Below are positions 1-7,253 of a DNA stretch of 42,515 nucleotides, one piece after another. Below the pieces are notes generated by a model. The model was not told the DNA's origin, searched no databases, and was given only the letters and a program-made list of their open reading frames with translations. The DNA is taken from contig CAUJEY010000323.1 in assembly GCA_963169325.1 (NCBI GenBank), positions 1-42,515 on the forward strand. Direction: 5' to 3'. A program made the translations under genes and the position numbers. This stretch comes from Bacteroidota bacterium. GTDB taxonomy: Bacteria > Bacteroidota > Bacteroidia > Chitinophagales > Saprospiraceae. How positions within the stretch are numbered: position 1 is the stretch's first letter; each line of letters starts with the position of its first letter.

Positions 1-729
1 GCCCAAAACCACGGCGCTTGCGGTTGCGCCCCGGCCCACTACTGGCTGCATACCAACATGCTGTTGCTAAATGCCAAAAAAATGAGCAAAAGCGACGGCA
101 ATACCATCTCGCCAACCGAACTGTTCACCGGCGACAGTCCGCTGATGTCCAAGGGCTACTCGCCCATGGTGGTGAAGTTTTTTATGCTGATGGCCCACTA
201 CCGCAGCACGCTCGATATCACCGACGACGCCCTCTTGGCTGCGGAAAAAGGTTACCGGAAATTGATGGAGACCAACAAAATTCTCCAGCAAATGGCCCTG
301 GATAGTTACGACGGATCCGAAAGCGATACCGATCGCGAAATCCTGGCCCTCATTGAACAGGCCTACTCCGGCATGGACGACGATTTCAACACGGCAATTG
401 CCCTGGCCTCCCTGAACGAAGCGGGTAGTTACGTACACAAACTCGCCAATCAACAACTGGCTGCCGGCGAAATTTCCCCCTGGGTGCTGGAACGCCTGAA
501 AACAGTATTCAACGCTTTTATCCTCGATATTTTTGGCTTGAAAGACGAAACAGAGACGGGCGCCGATAATGGCACCGTGGAAGGTTTGATGAATCTTATC
601 CTCGATATTCGGGCCACGGCCCGCGCCCAAAAAGACTGGGGCACCAGCGATAAAATCCGCGACGGGTTAAGCGCCGCCGGCATCGTCGTGAAAGACGGGA
701 AAGAAGGCACTTCCTGGGCTAAAGGTTAA
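1..729 (+). CDS. cysS: Cysteinyl-tRNA synthetase, C-terminal part (5' end outside window)
   Basis: Class I aminoacyl-tRNA synthetase that charges tRNA-Cys in the cytoplasm. The frame is open from base 1, so the N-terminal Rossmann half lies upstream of the window; 242 residues are visible. The fragment begins in the segment just before the KMSKS loop (the YWLHTNML stretch), and KMSKS itself is at fragment residues 27-31, followed by SDGN as in the family. The rest is the helical DALR/anticodon-binding region, and it ends with the usual short basic tail (GTSWAKG). It converges on the iron-sulfur protein gene at 905-1372; an imperfect inverted repeat fills the gap. Family assignment is firm; only the start is unknown. 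Confidence 0.95.
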   Translation, partial: AQNHGACGCAPAHYWLHTNMLLLNAKKMSKSDGNTISPTELFTGDSPLMSKGYSPMVVKFFMLMAHYRSTLDITDDALLAAEKGYRKLMETNKILQQMALDSYDGSESDTDREILALIEQAYSGMDDDFNTAIALASLNEAGSYVHKLANQQLAAGEISPWVLERLKTVFNAFILDIFGLKDETETGADNGTVEGLMNLILDIRATARAQKDWGTSDKIRDGLSAAGIVVKDGKEGTSWAKG

Positions 730-733
730 TTGA

Positions 734-906
734 AGGGTTTGGGGGTTGCCAGCCGTCATAAAGAGTTGAGTTTTGGCCATTTAAAATTTGGATATGGCAT
801 TATCGCGCTCCAAATTTTGTAACCAGATAATGTTTTAACTGGATTCTGCCTGGAAGCGGCGGGTTGGGCTGACCTCCAAACGTACTGCCTCCAAACCCCA
901 AACCCT
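734..906. repeat. Inverted repeat between convergent cysS and iron-sulfur gene
   Basis: AGGGTTTGGGGGTT at 734-747 is complementary, with one bulged base, to AACCCCAAACCCT at 894-906. The right arm touches the stop codon of the minus-strand gene. A second inner pair, AAAATTTGG (about 784) and CCAAATTTT (about 811), can also fold. No clear T-tract follows. It may terminate both converging transcripts, but this is inferred from position and symmetry only. The rest of the 175-base gap shows nothing recognisable. Confidence 0.4.
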
Positions 907-1372
907 ATTTCCGCATCATTTCGGCCGCTTTGTGAATGGCCTTCCGCACGCGCGGATAAGTACCGCAGCGGCACAAATTGCCCGACATATAGTTATCGAT
1001 GTCCTCGTCGGTAGGGCTTGGGTTGGTGCGAAGCAGGGCTACGGCCGACATGATCTGGCCACTCTGGCAATAGCCGCATTGCGGCACCTGTTCAGCAATC
1101 CAGGCTTGTTGAACGGGGTGGCTGGTGTCGGTCGAAAGCCCTTCGATGGTGGTAATCCGTTGCGAAGCTTTCACGGTGGAGATGGGCGTGGAGCAGGAGC
1201 GCACGGGTTGGTCGTTGATGTGTACGGTGCAGGCACCGCAAAGAGCCATGCCGCAGCCGAATTTGGTTCCGGTAAGGCCAACCAGGTCACGAATTACCCA
1301 AAGCAGCGGGGTATCGGGATCCGCATCCACCTGATGTTTGATGCCGTTGACGGAGAGTGTGTATTTTGCCAT
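905..1372 (-). CDS. iorA: [2Fe-2S]-binding small subunit of a molybdenum hydroxylase (IorA-like)
   Basis: Small electron-transfer subunit of the xanthine dehydrogenase / isoquinoline 1-oxidoreductase family. It carries two [2Fe-2S] clusters that pass electrons from the molybdenum site of a large partner. The 155 residues show the plant-ferredoxin cluster cysteines C40, C45, C48 and C60, and the helical second-cluster cysteines C99, C102, C134 and C136 (CGYCQSGQ and CRCGTYPR motifs). No signal peptide is visible, as is usual for this subunit. The molybdenum-binding large subunit is not adjacent: cysS converges downstream and an opposite-strand membrane gene lies upstream. A MocA-like cofactor gene lies 0.6 kb away. 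The family is clear; the substrate is unknown and the symbol is by similarity. Confidence 0.85.
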   Translation of the reverse strand: MAKYTLSVNGIKHQVDADPDTPLLWVIRDLVGLTGTKFGCGMALCGACTVHINDQPVRSCSTPISTVKASQRITTIEGLSTDTSHPVQQAWIAEQVPQCGYCQSGQIMSAVALLRTNPSPTDEDIDNYMSGNLCRCGTYPRVRKAIHKAAEMMRK

Positions 1373-1485
1373 AGTTGTAATTTTTTAACGCATAAAATTA
1401 CAAAATAACTTTGTTTAAAGTTTGATTTACATACAGAAGAACCCAAAATCCTAACTTTTCCAACCGGAGAAAGGGTCGGTATCCG

Positions 1486-1851
1486 ATGGTATATTTGCCC
1501 CTCCTAATTTTTATTTTTCACCGTGTTGAAACCAAATCCAAACAAGTGAAATTTATTTTTTGGGCCGGTCTGGCCATCGAATTCGCAGCCTTAACCTGGT
1601 TTATATACCAAATCTGGCTCCTTTATTCCGGCCGCAGCGGCTATTTAGAGGAAGCCTACCCAGATATGTATCGGAAGAATCTGATTCCGGCAGTCATTTT
1701 GTTTGCTATTATCAGCAGCGCAATGTTCGTTCGGTTTTGGTTCAAGGCGCCAAAAATTGCCACTTGGATCGTGCTTTCCCCTGCTTTGGTCATGATATTG
1801 TCCATGTTAGGAATGGTAGTTGCCAGTATGTTTATCCGGGACTGGAGATAA
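1486..1851 (+). CDS. Small multi-pass membrane protein of unknown function
   Basis: 121 residues, not recognised as a named family. Three or four hydrophobic segments are visible: a short one at residues 1-12, then about 22-47, 64-83 and 90-117, with short basic loops between them. The very short first segment could mean a truncated N-terminus, but upstream the frame runs to a stop near 1423 with no other ATG. A GGAGAAAGGG purine stretch about 12-20 bases upstream may help initiation. It is divergent from the iron-sulfur subunit gene and convergent with the MocA-like gene. No function is proposed. Confidence 0.6.
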   Translation: MVYLPLLIFIFHRVETKSKQVKFIFWAGLAIEFAALTWFIYQIWLLYSGRSGYLEEAYPDMYRKNLIPAVILFAIISSAMFVRFWFKAPKIATWIVLSPALVMILSMLGMVVASMFIRDWR

Positions 1852-1936
1852 ATACCGTCATAAACACATGCAAAAACCATTTCACAGGCGCCGTCCCGGG
1901 TACACGGGCAGATTTTAGTCGGGCGAAAACGGCCGT

Positions 1937-2572
1937 TCAGGGCCAGATACCCAAGGCCTTATTATATATTAAATGATCCAGTAAAACCTGATAAGCTTCC
2001 TGCGTATCGGCATCGAGTAAAACAGCGTCGGAAGGCATATCTACCAAAACCAGGTGGTCCCGATGGGCTTGCACGATAGGTTTGGCGCCTTCGGGGTATT
2101 CCAACGCCAGCAGGTCATTCCGGTACCGGGCGGAAAACAGCACCGGGTTGCCGGGTCGGCCCTGATAGCGGGGTTGTACGATTGCCGCAGCATCGGTTTT
2201 CAGGGCGGCTGTAAAAGTTTCTGCCAGTAAACGGTATTCCCCGGCCGAAATCAGCGGCATGTCGGACAGGCAGATCATAAATCCTGTGGTATCCAGCCGG
2301 GTTTCAGCAACGGCGGCCCGGATAGAGGAGGTCATCCCTTCCAGGTAGCCGGGGTTTTCTATGATGTTGTACGGTTTGTTTTTCAGCAATGCGTAAACCT
2401 GTTCTTTTTCGTGGCCGACGACAACCAGTATTTCTCCGATACCGGCGGCTTCGATATGGCTCAGGGTGGTTTCCAGAAGTGTTTGTTTGCCGAAGGGTAA
2501 AAACAGTTTGTTTTCAGCGCCCATGCGGCGGGAAAGCCCGGCAGCCAATACAATTGCTGTCATTTTTATCAT
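1937..2572 (-). CDS. mocA: MocA-like molybdenum cofactor cytidylyltransferase (MobA-like NTP transferase)
   Basis: Nucleotidyltransferase of the MobA/MocA fold, expected to attach CMP (or GMP) to molybdopterin and so form the dinucleotide cofactor of molybdenum hydroxylases. The 211 residues begin with the family signature LAAGLSRRMG followed by NK, which binds the nucleotide. Further signatures are the central CLSDMPLI motif, whose Asp is a metal ligand, and RPGNPVLF near residue 140. The start could be M1 or M4 (2563); the MTAIVLAAG start is more typical. The isoquinoline-oxidoreductase branch uses the cytosine dinucleotide cofactor, so the nearby iron-sulfur subunit supports the MocA reading over MobA. 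Nucleotide specificity cannot be decided from sequence inspection. Confidence 0.75.
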   Translation of the reverse strand: MIKMTAIVLAAGLSRRMGAENKLFLPFGKQTLLETTLSHIEAAGIGEILVVVGHEKEQVYALLKNKPYNIIENPGYLEGMTSSIRAAVAETRLDTTGFMICLSDMPLISAGEYRLLAETFTAALKTDAAAIVQPRYQGRPGNPVLFSARYRNDLLALEYPEGAKPIVQAHRDHLVLVDMPSDAVLLDADTQEAYQVLLDHLIYNKALGIWP

Positions 2573-2587
2573 TTATATCTGAATGAA

Positions 2588-2971
2588 TCACTTGCCCGAA
2601 AGCGCGTGAATGGATTCACTCTCGGGCGGTTGGACGCCATAATACTGCTTCAAGCCATCGCTTTGCAACACCCAGATCAGTAAACCTTGCAACACGATAA
2701 GCAGGGCCAAACCCGCCTGGTAAGGTATTTCGGTCATAAATAAAATTCCTGCGCAAGCGACCAACCCAATGCTAAATAAAGCTACGGCAAGCAGGCGCAG
2801 GCGCCAACGAAACAACAACCCTATGGCTAAAACTGGTCCTATACCCGGCAAAAATTTGAAGTTGCCCGTTTCCTGAACAAACCAGGTTTTGAAAAACCCG
2901 GGTAGGATTACGGTGATCAGCAGGATTAGGATAGCTGCGAAGAGAGCGCTGTGTAAAGGTTTGGTTTGCAT
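2588..2971 (-). CDS. Small membrane protein of unknown function
   Basis: 127 residues with four likely membrane spans (about 7-28, 39-56, 58-77 and 82-105) and a polar C-terminal tail of about 20 residues. The family is not recognised. It lies 15 bases upstream of the MocA-like gene on the same strand, so the two are probably co-transcribed; no functional link can be read from the protein. The first ATG is followed directly by hydrophobic sequence after a short basic N-terminus, which fits an inner-membrane protein. Confidence 0.6.
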   Translation of the reverse strand: MQTKPLHSALFAAILILLITVILPGFFKTWFVQETGNFKFLPGIGPVLAIGLLFRWRLRLLAVALFSIGLVACAGILFMTEIPYQAGLALLIVLQGLLIWVLQSDGLKQYYGVQPPESESIHALSGK

Positions 2972-3005
2972 GATGATGTATGATTGAATGTTAGACCATT
3001 TTATT

Positions 3006-3608
3006 TTAAAACAAACGCAATTGCTCCCCGGCCGGTAGTTGCTGAAAAGTACGCCGGTGGTGAACCGTCAATCCGTGTTGCCGGATAGCGTCCCGGTGAG
3101 CCAGGGTGGGGTAACCTTTATTGCTATGCCAGTCGTACTCCGGAAAAAGTGTTGCCAGCCGGTACATTTCGGCATCGCGATAGGTTTTGGCCAGAATAGA
3201 GGCAGCGGCAATGGAGGCGTATTTGCCGTCGCCTTTCACCACGCAAAGGTGCGGGGTACCGGAGTAGGCGCGGAACCGGTTTCCATCCACCAGAATAAAT
3301 TCGGGACGCTGGGCCAGGCCATCCAGCGCGCGGTGCATGGCCAAATATGAGGCCTGCAAAATATTGATCCGGTCAATCTCTTCCGGTGTGGCCGATGCCA
3401 CGCACCAGGCCAGCGCTTCCCGTTCCACCATCAGGCGTAATTCGTCGCGTTGTTTTTCGGTCAGTTGTTTGGAATCGTTGAGCAGCGGATGCTGGAAATC
3501 AACAGGCAAAATCACCGCTGCCGCAAACACCGGCCCGGCCAGGCATCCGCGTCCGGCTTCGTCGCAGCCGGCTTCGCGCCGGTCGGGTTGGTGGTGTGGT
3601 AGCAGCAT
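3006..3608 (-). CDS. rnhB: Ribonuclease HII
   Basis: Removes the RNA strand of RNA-DNA hybrids and single misincorporated ribonucleotides, working in the cytoplasm. The 200-residue protein starts at the ATG at 3608 ([14 protein letters not shown]). It shows the catalytic CDEAGRG motif with D16 and E17, then [22 protein letters not shown], the LVDGN motif and [14 protein letters not shown], all diagnostic of RNase HII. The reading frame stays open upstream to 3677, but that extension is translated from an AT-rich microsatellite (3619-3654) and has no counterpart in the family, so the shorter start is preferred. It is divergent from hpt. Length is typical for the family. Confidence 0.93.
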   Translation of the reverse strand: MLLPHHQPDRREAGCDEAGRGCLAGPVFAAAVILPVDFQHPLLNDSKQLTEKQRDELRLMVEREALAWCVASATPEEIDRINILQASYLAMHRALDGLAQRPEFILVDGNRFRAYSGTPHLCVVKGDGKYASIAAASILAKTYRDAEMYRLATLFPEYDWHSNKGYPTLAHRDAIRQHGLTVHHRRTFQQLPAGEQLRLF

Positions 3609-3618
3609 GGATAAAAAA

Positions 3619-3654
3619 ATCAAAATGTAAAAGTCAAAATATAAAATGTAAAAG
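3619..3654. repeat. AAAATGT-type short tandem repeat between rnhB and hpt
   Basis: A low-complexity stretch of about 36 bases made of variants of AAAATGT and AAAAGTC. It lies between divergent starts, within the upstream region of rnhB. The same heptamer in the same orientation recurs at 22934-22962 downstream of batB. It belongs to the set of short-word arrays seen throughout this window. Confidence 0.7.
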
Positions 3655-3738
3655 TTGGGGCGGTGAAAGTAAAACATTGTTCCGAACCCGATTTTTCACT
3701 TGCTAATCCTGACCTTTGCCGGTACAATTTTACTTTAC

Positions 3739-4293
3739 ATGGAAGCATATAACAAAACGCCCGACCACGTACAACTGTACGATTTGATGTTCGTTACGCT
3801 TTTTTCCGAAAAGCAGGTGCAGGAGCGCGTCCGGGAACTGGGCGCCGAAATTACAGCGCAATATAAAGACAAGAGGCCCTTGTTTATCAGTATTTTAAGC
3901 GGCGCTTTCGTCTTTGCGTCCGACCTGATGCGCGCCTTCGACGGCGACTGCGAGGTGGGTTTTGTAAAACTCAGCTCGTACGCCGGAACCAGGTCCAGCG
4001 GTTCGGTTCAAACGGTGATGGGGCTCGAAAAAGACCTGCACGGCCGGCACCTGATCGTCGTAGAAGATATTGTGGACACGGGCCGTACCCTGCACTTTTT
4101 TATAGATCACCTTCGACAGCAAAATCCGGCATCCATTTGCACGATTACTTTTTTGCGCAAACCCGATGCGGCGGAATTTCCCGTAGCCGTGGACTACGTC
4201 GGTTTCGACATCGAAAATCGTTTTGTCGTAGGTTATGGTTTGGACTATGAAGGGCTTGGGCGCAATTTGCCGGGCATCTATCAGCTACGGTAA
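3739..4293 (+). CDS. hpt: Hypoxanthine phosphoribosyltransferase
   Basis: Purine salvage enzyme that converts hypoxanthine or guanine plus PRPP to IMP or GMP. The 184 residues from the ATG at 3739 contain the PRPP-binding signature VVEDIVDTGRTL, the SGAFVFASDLMRAF region after the PPi loop, KLSSY, and the C-terminal DYVGFDIENRFVVGYGLDY segment that closes over the base. An upstream in-frame ATG (3700) would add 13 hydrophobic residues unlike the family, so it is not used. The last 17 shared bases (4269-4285) recur at 7237-7253. There they would encode an alternative hpt ending (PGIYQRRE then stop), which suggests DNA was inserted in this 3' end. Confidence 0.93.
   Translation: MEAYNKTPDHVQLYDLMFVTLFSEKQVQERVRELGAEITAQYKDKRPLFISILSGAFVFASDLMRAFDGDCEVGFVKLSSYAGTRSSGSVQTVMGLEKDLHGRHLIVVEDIVDTGRTLHFFIDHLRQQNPASICTITFLRKPDAAEFPVAVDYVGFDIENRFVVGYGLDYEGLGRNLPGIYQLR
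4269..4285 (+). repeat. 17-bp direct repeat, copy 1 (hpt 3' end)
   Basis: GCCGGGCATCTATCAGC inside the last codons of hpt. An identical copy in the same orientation and hpt reading phase is at 7237-7253. The spacing of 2968 bases brackets the LuxR-MDR-AraC remnant-SDR segment. Read as left boundary of an inserted islet; the identity is seen directly, the mechanism is inferred. Confidence 0.75.
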
Positions 4294-4326
4294 GAACTAA
4301 AAGTGTTGTTCTAAATTTTCAAGCCT

Positions 4327-5097
4327 ATGAAGGAGCAAAACAGTATTCAGGATATCTTTTTCAAGTTCCTGATGGAATATAAACATGATGAAAAAGATTT
4401 GGACTATACGCTGGTTGAGAAACACATCAGTGTGTTACAAACCTTATCAGGCATTGGAAATTCCGGTTTTAGCTTATTTGATATTCATAAGCGCCAGGTG
4501 TTGTTTTATTCTTCCAACTTTGGGCAGTTGTTAGGCTATGCGCGGTCTGACTATGAAAAAACCGGACAACAATTTTTTATTGACCGAATACACCCGGAGG
4601 ATGCTTTGAACATGAGTTTGTTAAGTGTTTCCATTTTTAAAATATTCAATGCCTTTTCCAGTGAGGAAAAACTGAGTCACAAAACAATAAGTGAATATAG
4701 AATGCTCAATGCTCAAGGTAAATATGCACGATTAATTGAGCAATATCAAATGGTGGAGTTGGATAAAAAAGGGCAGTTGTGGCTCATGTTGGGTGTTGTA
4801 GATATCTCCCCGAATCAGGATGAAGAGAGCATCAGTAAAGGCCAATTGTTAAATTTTAAAACCGGGCAATTCATTCCGTTAGATGTGCCTCTGAAAGCGC
4901 AAGTTGAATTGACCAAAAGAGAGCTGGAAATTTTAAGGCTTGTCAAAATAGGCTTACTGAGCAAGGAAATATCATCAAAACTCTCCATTAGTTTACACAC
5001 CGTAAATACGCACCGGCAACGGTTTTTAGAAAAACTGGGCGCCAACAATTCATTCGAGGCGGTGAATTTTGCTTCACGGTTTGGCCTGCTGGAATAG
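4327..5097 (+). CDS. PAS-domain LuxR-family transcriptional regulator
   Basis: 256 residues with no signal peptide. Residues about 40-165 look like a PAS sensor domain: FSLFDIHKRQVLFYSSNFGQ, LLGY, FIDRIHPEDALN, then EYRMLNAQGKYARLIEQY and a late strand WLMLGVVDIS. The C-terminus, residues about 192-253, is a LuxR/GerE helix-turn-helix: LTKRELEILRLVKIGLLSKEI, then SISLHTVNTHRQRFLEKL. This is a common Bacteroidota one-component regulator design; the ligand is unknown. The gene is clearly more AT-rich than hpt: two hand-counted 60-base lines gave 21 and 24 G+C, against 34 in an hpt line. That supports a different origin. It begins 33 bases after hpt and precedes a promoter-like site at 5117. Confidence 0.85.
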   Translation: MKEQNSIQDIFFKFLMEYKHDEKDLDYTLVEKHISVLQTLSGIGNSGFSLFDIHKRQVLFYSSNFGQLLGYARSDYEKTGQQFFIDRIHPEDALNMSLLSVSIFKIFNAFSSEEKLSHKTISEYRMLNAQGKYARLIEQYQMVELDKKGQLWLMLGVVDISPNQDEESISKGQLLNFKTGQFIPLDVPLKAQVELTKRELEILRLVKIGLLSKEISSKLSISLHTVNTHRQRFLEKLGANNSFEAVNFASRFGLLE

Positions 5098-5116
5098 GGA
5101 TACTGATTAATCAGTA

Positions 5117-5147
5117 TTGTACGACGTTTCGATTCAGGGGACCTTTG
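5117..5147 (+). promoter_or_regulatory. Bacteroidota-type promoter before the 42-residue ORF
   Basis: TTG at 5117-5119, 20 bases of spacer, then GACCTTTG at 5140-5147. This matches the Bacteroidota TTG-N19-21-TAnnTTTG pattern with one mismatch. It lies 23 bases before the ATG at 5171 and just after the LuxR gene's stop, so it would drive the small ORF and perhaps the MDR gene. Confidence 0.5.
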
Positions 5148-5170
5148 TGTCATTAAAAATCTAAACGATC

Positions 5171-5299
5171 ATGATACGATTTACGCAACGTGTATTCCTT
5201 GTGGTGATTGCATTACTTGTTTTTGCCCATCGCACACAACTCATTAAATGTCCGGGTCAACTGCAAGATTGTCCTGTCATACCCACACTTGCCAGTTAA
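5171..5299 (+). CDS. Short exported peptide or remnant, 42 residues
   Basis: ATG at 5171, stop at 5297-5299. The peptide begins with a basic end (MIRFTQR) and a hydrophobic core (VFLVVIALLVFAH), which resembles a signal peptide. A tail of about 20 residues with two cysteines follows (KCPGQLQDCPV). A plausible promoter lies 23 bases upstream, which is the main reason to list it. It may be a small secreted peptide or the surviving 5' end of a longer gene. The next 175 bases, 5300-5474, stay partly open but resemble no family that I know. Confidence 0.35.
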   Translation: MIRFTQRVFLVVIALLVFAHRTQLIKCPGQLQDCPVIPTLAS

Positions 5300-5474
5300 T
5301 ACATTTGAGCAGGATTTGCTACTGAGGGCCGGGATGTGGCCCTGATAGATTCTATAGCATTTTTCAATCCAGTTTTTTCATCGAACAACACTGTCCGGGA
5401 ATGTGCCATTCTCGGAAGGAGATACCTGTCTGACTTTGTTCAACTCCAACTCTTCACATCAATTTTCTTGCATA

Positions 5475-6368
5475 ATGAAAGCGGTAGTTTATAAAAAATA
5501 TGGTGCTCCGGATGTTTTGGAATTAACCGATATTCCAAAACCTAGTCCCAAAAAAAACGAGGTACTGATAAAAATTCATGCCACTACGGTAACGGCAGGC
5601 GACTGGCGTTTGCGCAAAGCAGACCCTTTTCTGGCCAGGATTTTTAACGGCCTGTTTAAACCTACCCGAGTGAACATCCTGGGGTTTGAACTGGCCGGTG
5701 TCGTTGAAGCGGTCGGAGAAAAAGTTACATCGTTTAAAAAGGGCGACTCGGTTTTTGCCTCCTGCGGACTTCGGTTTGGGGGATATGCGGAATACACCTG
5801 CTTGCCTGAAAATGAGTTGATTGCCTTAAAACCATCCAACATCTCCTTCGAAGAGGCTGCTGCGATTCCGATCGGAGGCCTGACGGCATTGCGCCTGCTC
5901 AAACAAGCCGGTATTAAACCGGGCGACCAGGTCCTGATATACGGTGCATCCGGGAGTGTGGGAACTTTTGCTGTTCAAATCGCCCGTGCCTTTAGTGCGG
6001 ATGTCACGGCAGTTTGTGGCACCTCCAATGTGGACATGGTGCATCAACTCGGTGCGAACCAGGTCATTGATTATAAAAAAGAAGATTTCACGGCAACCGG
6101 GCGCCGCTTCAATATCATTTTGGATGCGGTGGGAAAAACATCCAAATCCGCATCAAGGCATTTATTAAAGCCTGGCGGGAAATACGTGTCCGTAACAGGA
6201 TCACCCAAGTCCACTCCGGATGATTTGCTTGTATTGAAAGGGCTCGCCGAATCCGGAAAATTAGTACCTGTTATCGACCGGAAATACACACTGGAACAAA
6301 TCAGGGAAGCGCATACCTACGTCGAGTCTTTCCGCAAAAAGGGCAATGTGGTCATCAAGGTAATTTAA
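5475..6368 (+). CDS. NAD(P)-dependent MDR-family oxidoreductase (quinone reductase-like)
   Basis: 297-residue zinc-independent medium-chain dehydrogenase/reductase. It starts at MKAVVYKKYG (5475), the standard family start; an in-frame ATG at 5403 would add 24 unrelated residues. The catalytic GroES-like half has VLIKIHATTVTAGDWRLRK and GFELAGVVEAVGEKV. The Rossmann half has the nucleotide loop LIYGASGSVGTFAVQIA and FNIILDAVGKT, ending in KGNVVIKV. The cysteines needed for structural zinc are absent, as in quinone oxidoreductase relatives. It probably reduces an activated alkene, quinone or aldehyde with NADPH; the substrate is unknown. It is followed closely by an AraC-regulator remnant. Confidence 0.88.
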   Translation: MKAVVYKKYGAPDVLELTDIPKPSPKKNEVLIKIHATTVTAGDWRLRKADPFLARIFNGLFKPTRVNILGFELAGVVEAVGEKVTSFKKGDSVFASCGLRFGGYAEYTCLPENELIALKPSNISFEEAAAIPIGGLTALRLLKQAGIKPGDQVLIYGASGSVGTFAVQIARAFSADVTAVCGTSNVDMVHQLGANQVIDYKKEDFTATGRRFNIILDAVGKTSKSASRHLLKPGGKYVSVTGSPKSTPDDLLVLKGLAESGKLVPVIDRKYTLEQIREAHTYVESFRKKGNVVIKVI

Positions 6369-6556
6369 CCGATTACACCCGCTATAATTATTTTGAACAG
6401 ATAATCCTTGAAGATAAAAGATACTTGCTGGCAACCTCAAATCAGGTAAAAGACTTAGCTGATCTGTTAGGATATGAAGACAATTCCTATTTCATAAGGT
6501 TTTTTAAGAAGCATGTTGGATACGCTCCGGAAGCATTTCGAATACATTTTAGATAA
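6369..6556 (+). pseudogene. C-terminal remnant of an AraC-family transcriptional regulator
   Basis: Starting right after the MDR stop, in a different frame, the bases translate to about 60 residues. They match the second half of an AraC DNA-binding domain: YFEQIILEDKRYLLATS, then VKDLADLLGYEDNSYF, then IRFFKKHVGYAPEAFR, ending at TAA 6554-6556. No start codon or sensor domain is present, and the first helix-turn-helix is mostly missing. It is therefore a 5'-deleted gene unlikely to be functional. It suggests that the MDR gene replaced or was joined to the front of a regulator gene. The frame is uninterrupted, so the loss may be recent. Confidence 0.8.
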
Positions 6557-6605
6557 ATCCTGTATAACTACATTATTGTCCTACATTACAGCATGCACAC
6601 GGATT

Positions 6606-6613
6606 TACTTTTG
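6606..6613 (+). promoter_or_regulatory. -7 box for the Lin1944-like SDR gene
   Basis: TACTTTTG at 6606-6613 matches the Bacteroidota -7 consensus TAnnTTTG exactly and is 26 bases before the ATG at 6640. The nearest TTG upstream (6576) is 27 bases away, further than usual, so the -33 element is weak or absent. Confidence 0.45.
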
Positions 6614-6639
6614 TGGTAATTAATTTAAAATTTACAAAT

Positions 6640-7236
6640 ATGAAAATCATTATCGTGGGTGCATCAGGCACTATGGGACAACATCTCACAAATGCGCTAA
6701 AAAAAGAACATGAAGTAATTACAGCCGCTACAAAAGGTTGCGACATACAGGTTGATATTACTTCTACAGATTCTATTGAAAACATGTTCAAACAAGTGGG
6801 CGCCTTCGACGCACTCATTTCTACAGCGGGCCCAACCTTTGTAGGCCCCTGGAAAAAACTCACAGACAAGGAGTTCAGGAAAGGTGTGGAAGGTAAAATG
6901 ATGGGGCAGATAAATTTGGTGCTTATTGGACAGCACTACATCAATCCCAAAGGTTCTTTCACATTGATCAGCGGGGCGCTTACACACGAACCTCAATTAA
7001 ACTTTTCCAATGCATCCGCAGCCAATGGCGCAGTGGAGGGCTTTGTTAGAGCCGCAGCGATTGAGCTCTCAAACGGGGTTCGCATCAATGCCGTAAGCCC
7101 AACCGTAATTGAAGCCTCGCCACAATATTTCCCCTATTTCCCCGGGGATATTCCGGTAACCATGCAACAATTAGAATACGGCTTCCGTAAGGCCGTTTTT
7201 GGCGCCAACACTGGGCAAATCATTAAGCCATATTAA
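6640..7236 (+). CDS. Short-chain dehydrogenase-like protein, Lin1944-type, lacking active-site residues
   Basis: 198-residue Rossmann-fold protein starting at MKIIIVGASGTMG (6640); the nine-residue upstream extension is AT-rich spacer. The glycine-rich motif at residues 7-13 would bind NAD(P), and ALISTAGP stands for the usual NNAG. The catalytic Ser is kept (S111), but the YxxxK motif is replaced: A125 stands at the Tyr position and N129 at the Lys position (NASAANGAVEGF). This is the state described for the Lin1944-like SDR subgroup, whose function is undetermined. A -7 box precedes it. It ends at the right boundary of the proposed islet. A normal dehydrogenase activity is unlikely. Confidence 0.85.
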   Translation: MKIIIVGASGTMGQHLTNALKKEHEVITAATKGCDIQVDITSTDSIENMFKQVGAFDALISTAGPTFVGPWKKLTDKEFRKGVEGKMMGQINLVLIGQHYINPKGSFTLISGALTHEPQLNFSNASAANGAVEGFVRAAAIELSNGVRINAVSPTVIEASPQYFPYFPGDIPVTMQQLEYGFRKAVFGANTGQIIKPY

Positions 7237-7253
7237 GCCGGGCATCTATCAGC
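7237..7253 (+). repeat. 17-bp direct repeat, copy 2 (right boundary of islet)
   Basis: GCCGGGCATCTATCAGC, identical to the hpt 3' end copy at 4269-4285. Read on in the hpt phase it gives PGIYQRRE and a TGA at 7262-7264, a plausible original hpt ending that would overlap the aminotransferase 3' end by 16 bases. The copy begins directly after the SDR stop codon. Confidence 0.75.

Noticed and set aside
3609-3677. N-terminal extension of RNase HII
   Set aside because: The added residues come from AT-rich microsatellite sequence and the family starts near the CDEAGRG motif.
5300-5474. Continuation of the 42-residue ORF as a broken larger gene
   Set aside because: In the same frame there is a stop at 5306 and then an open stretch, but it resembles no protein family I know, so I cannot support a pseudogene call.
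4269-7253. Integrated phage or transposon
   Set aside because: The bounded segment has no integrase, transposase or terminal inverted repeats; only a 17-bp direct repeat is seen, so it is called an islet of unknown mechanism.
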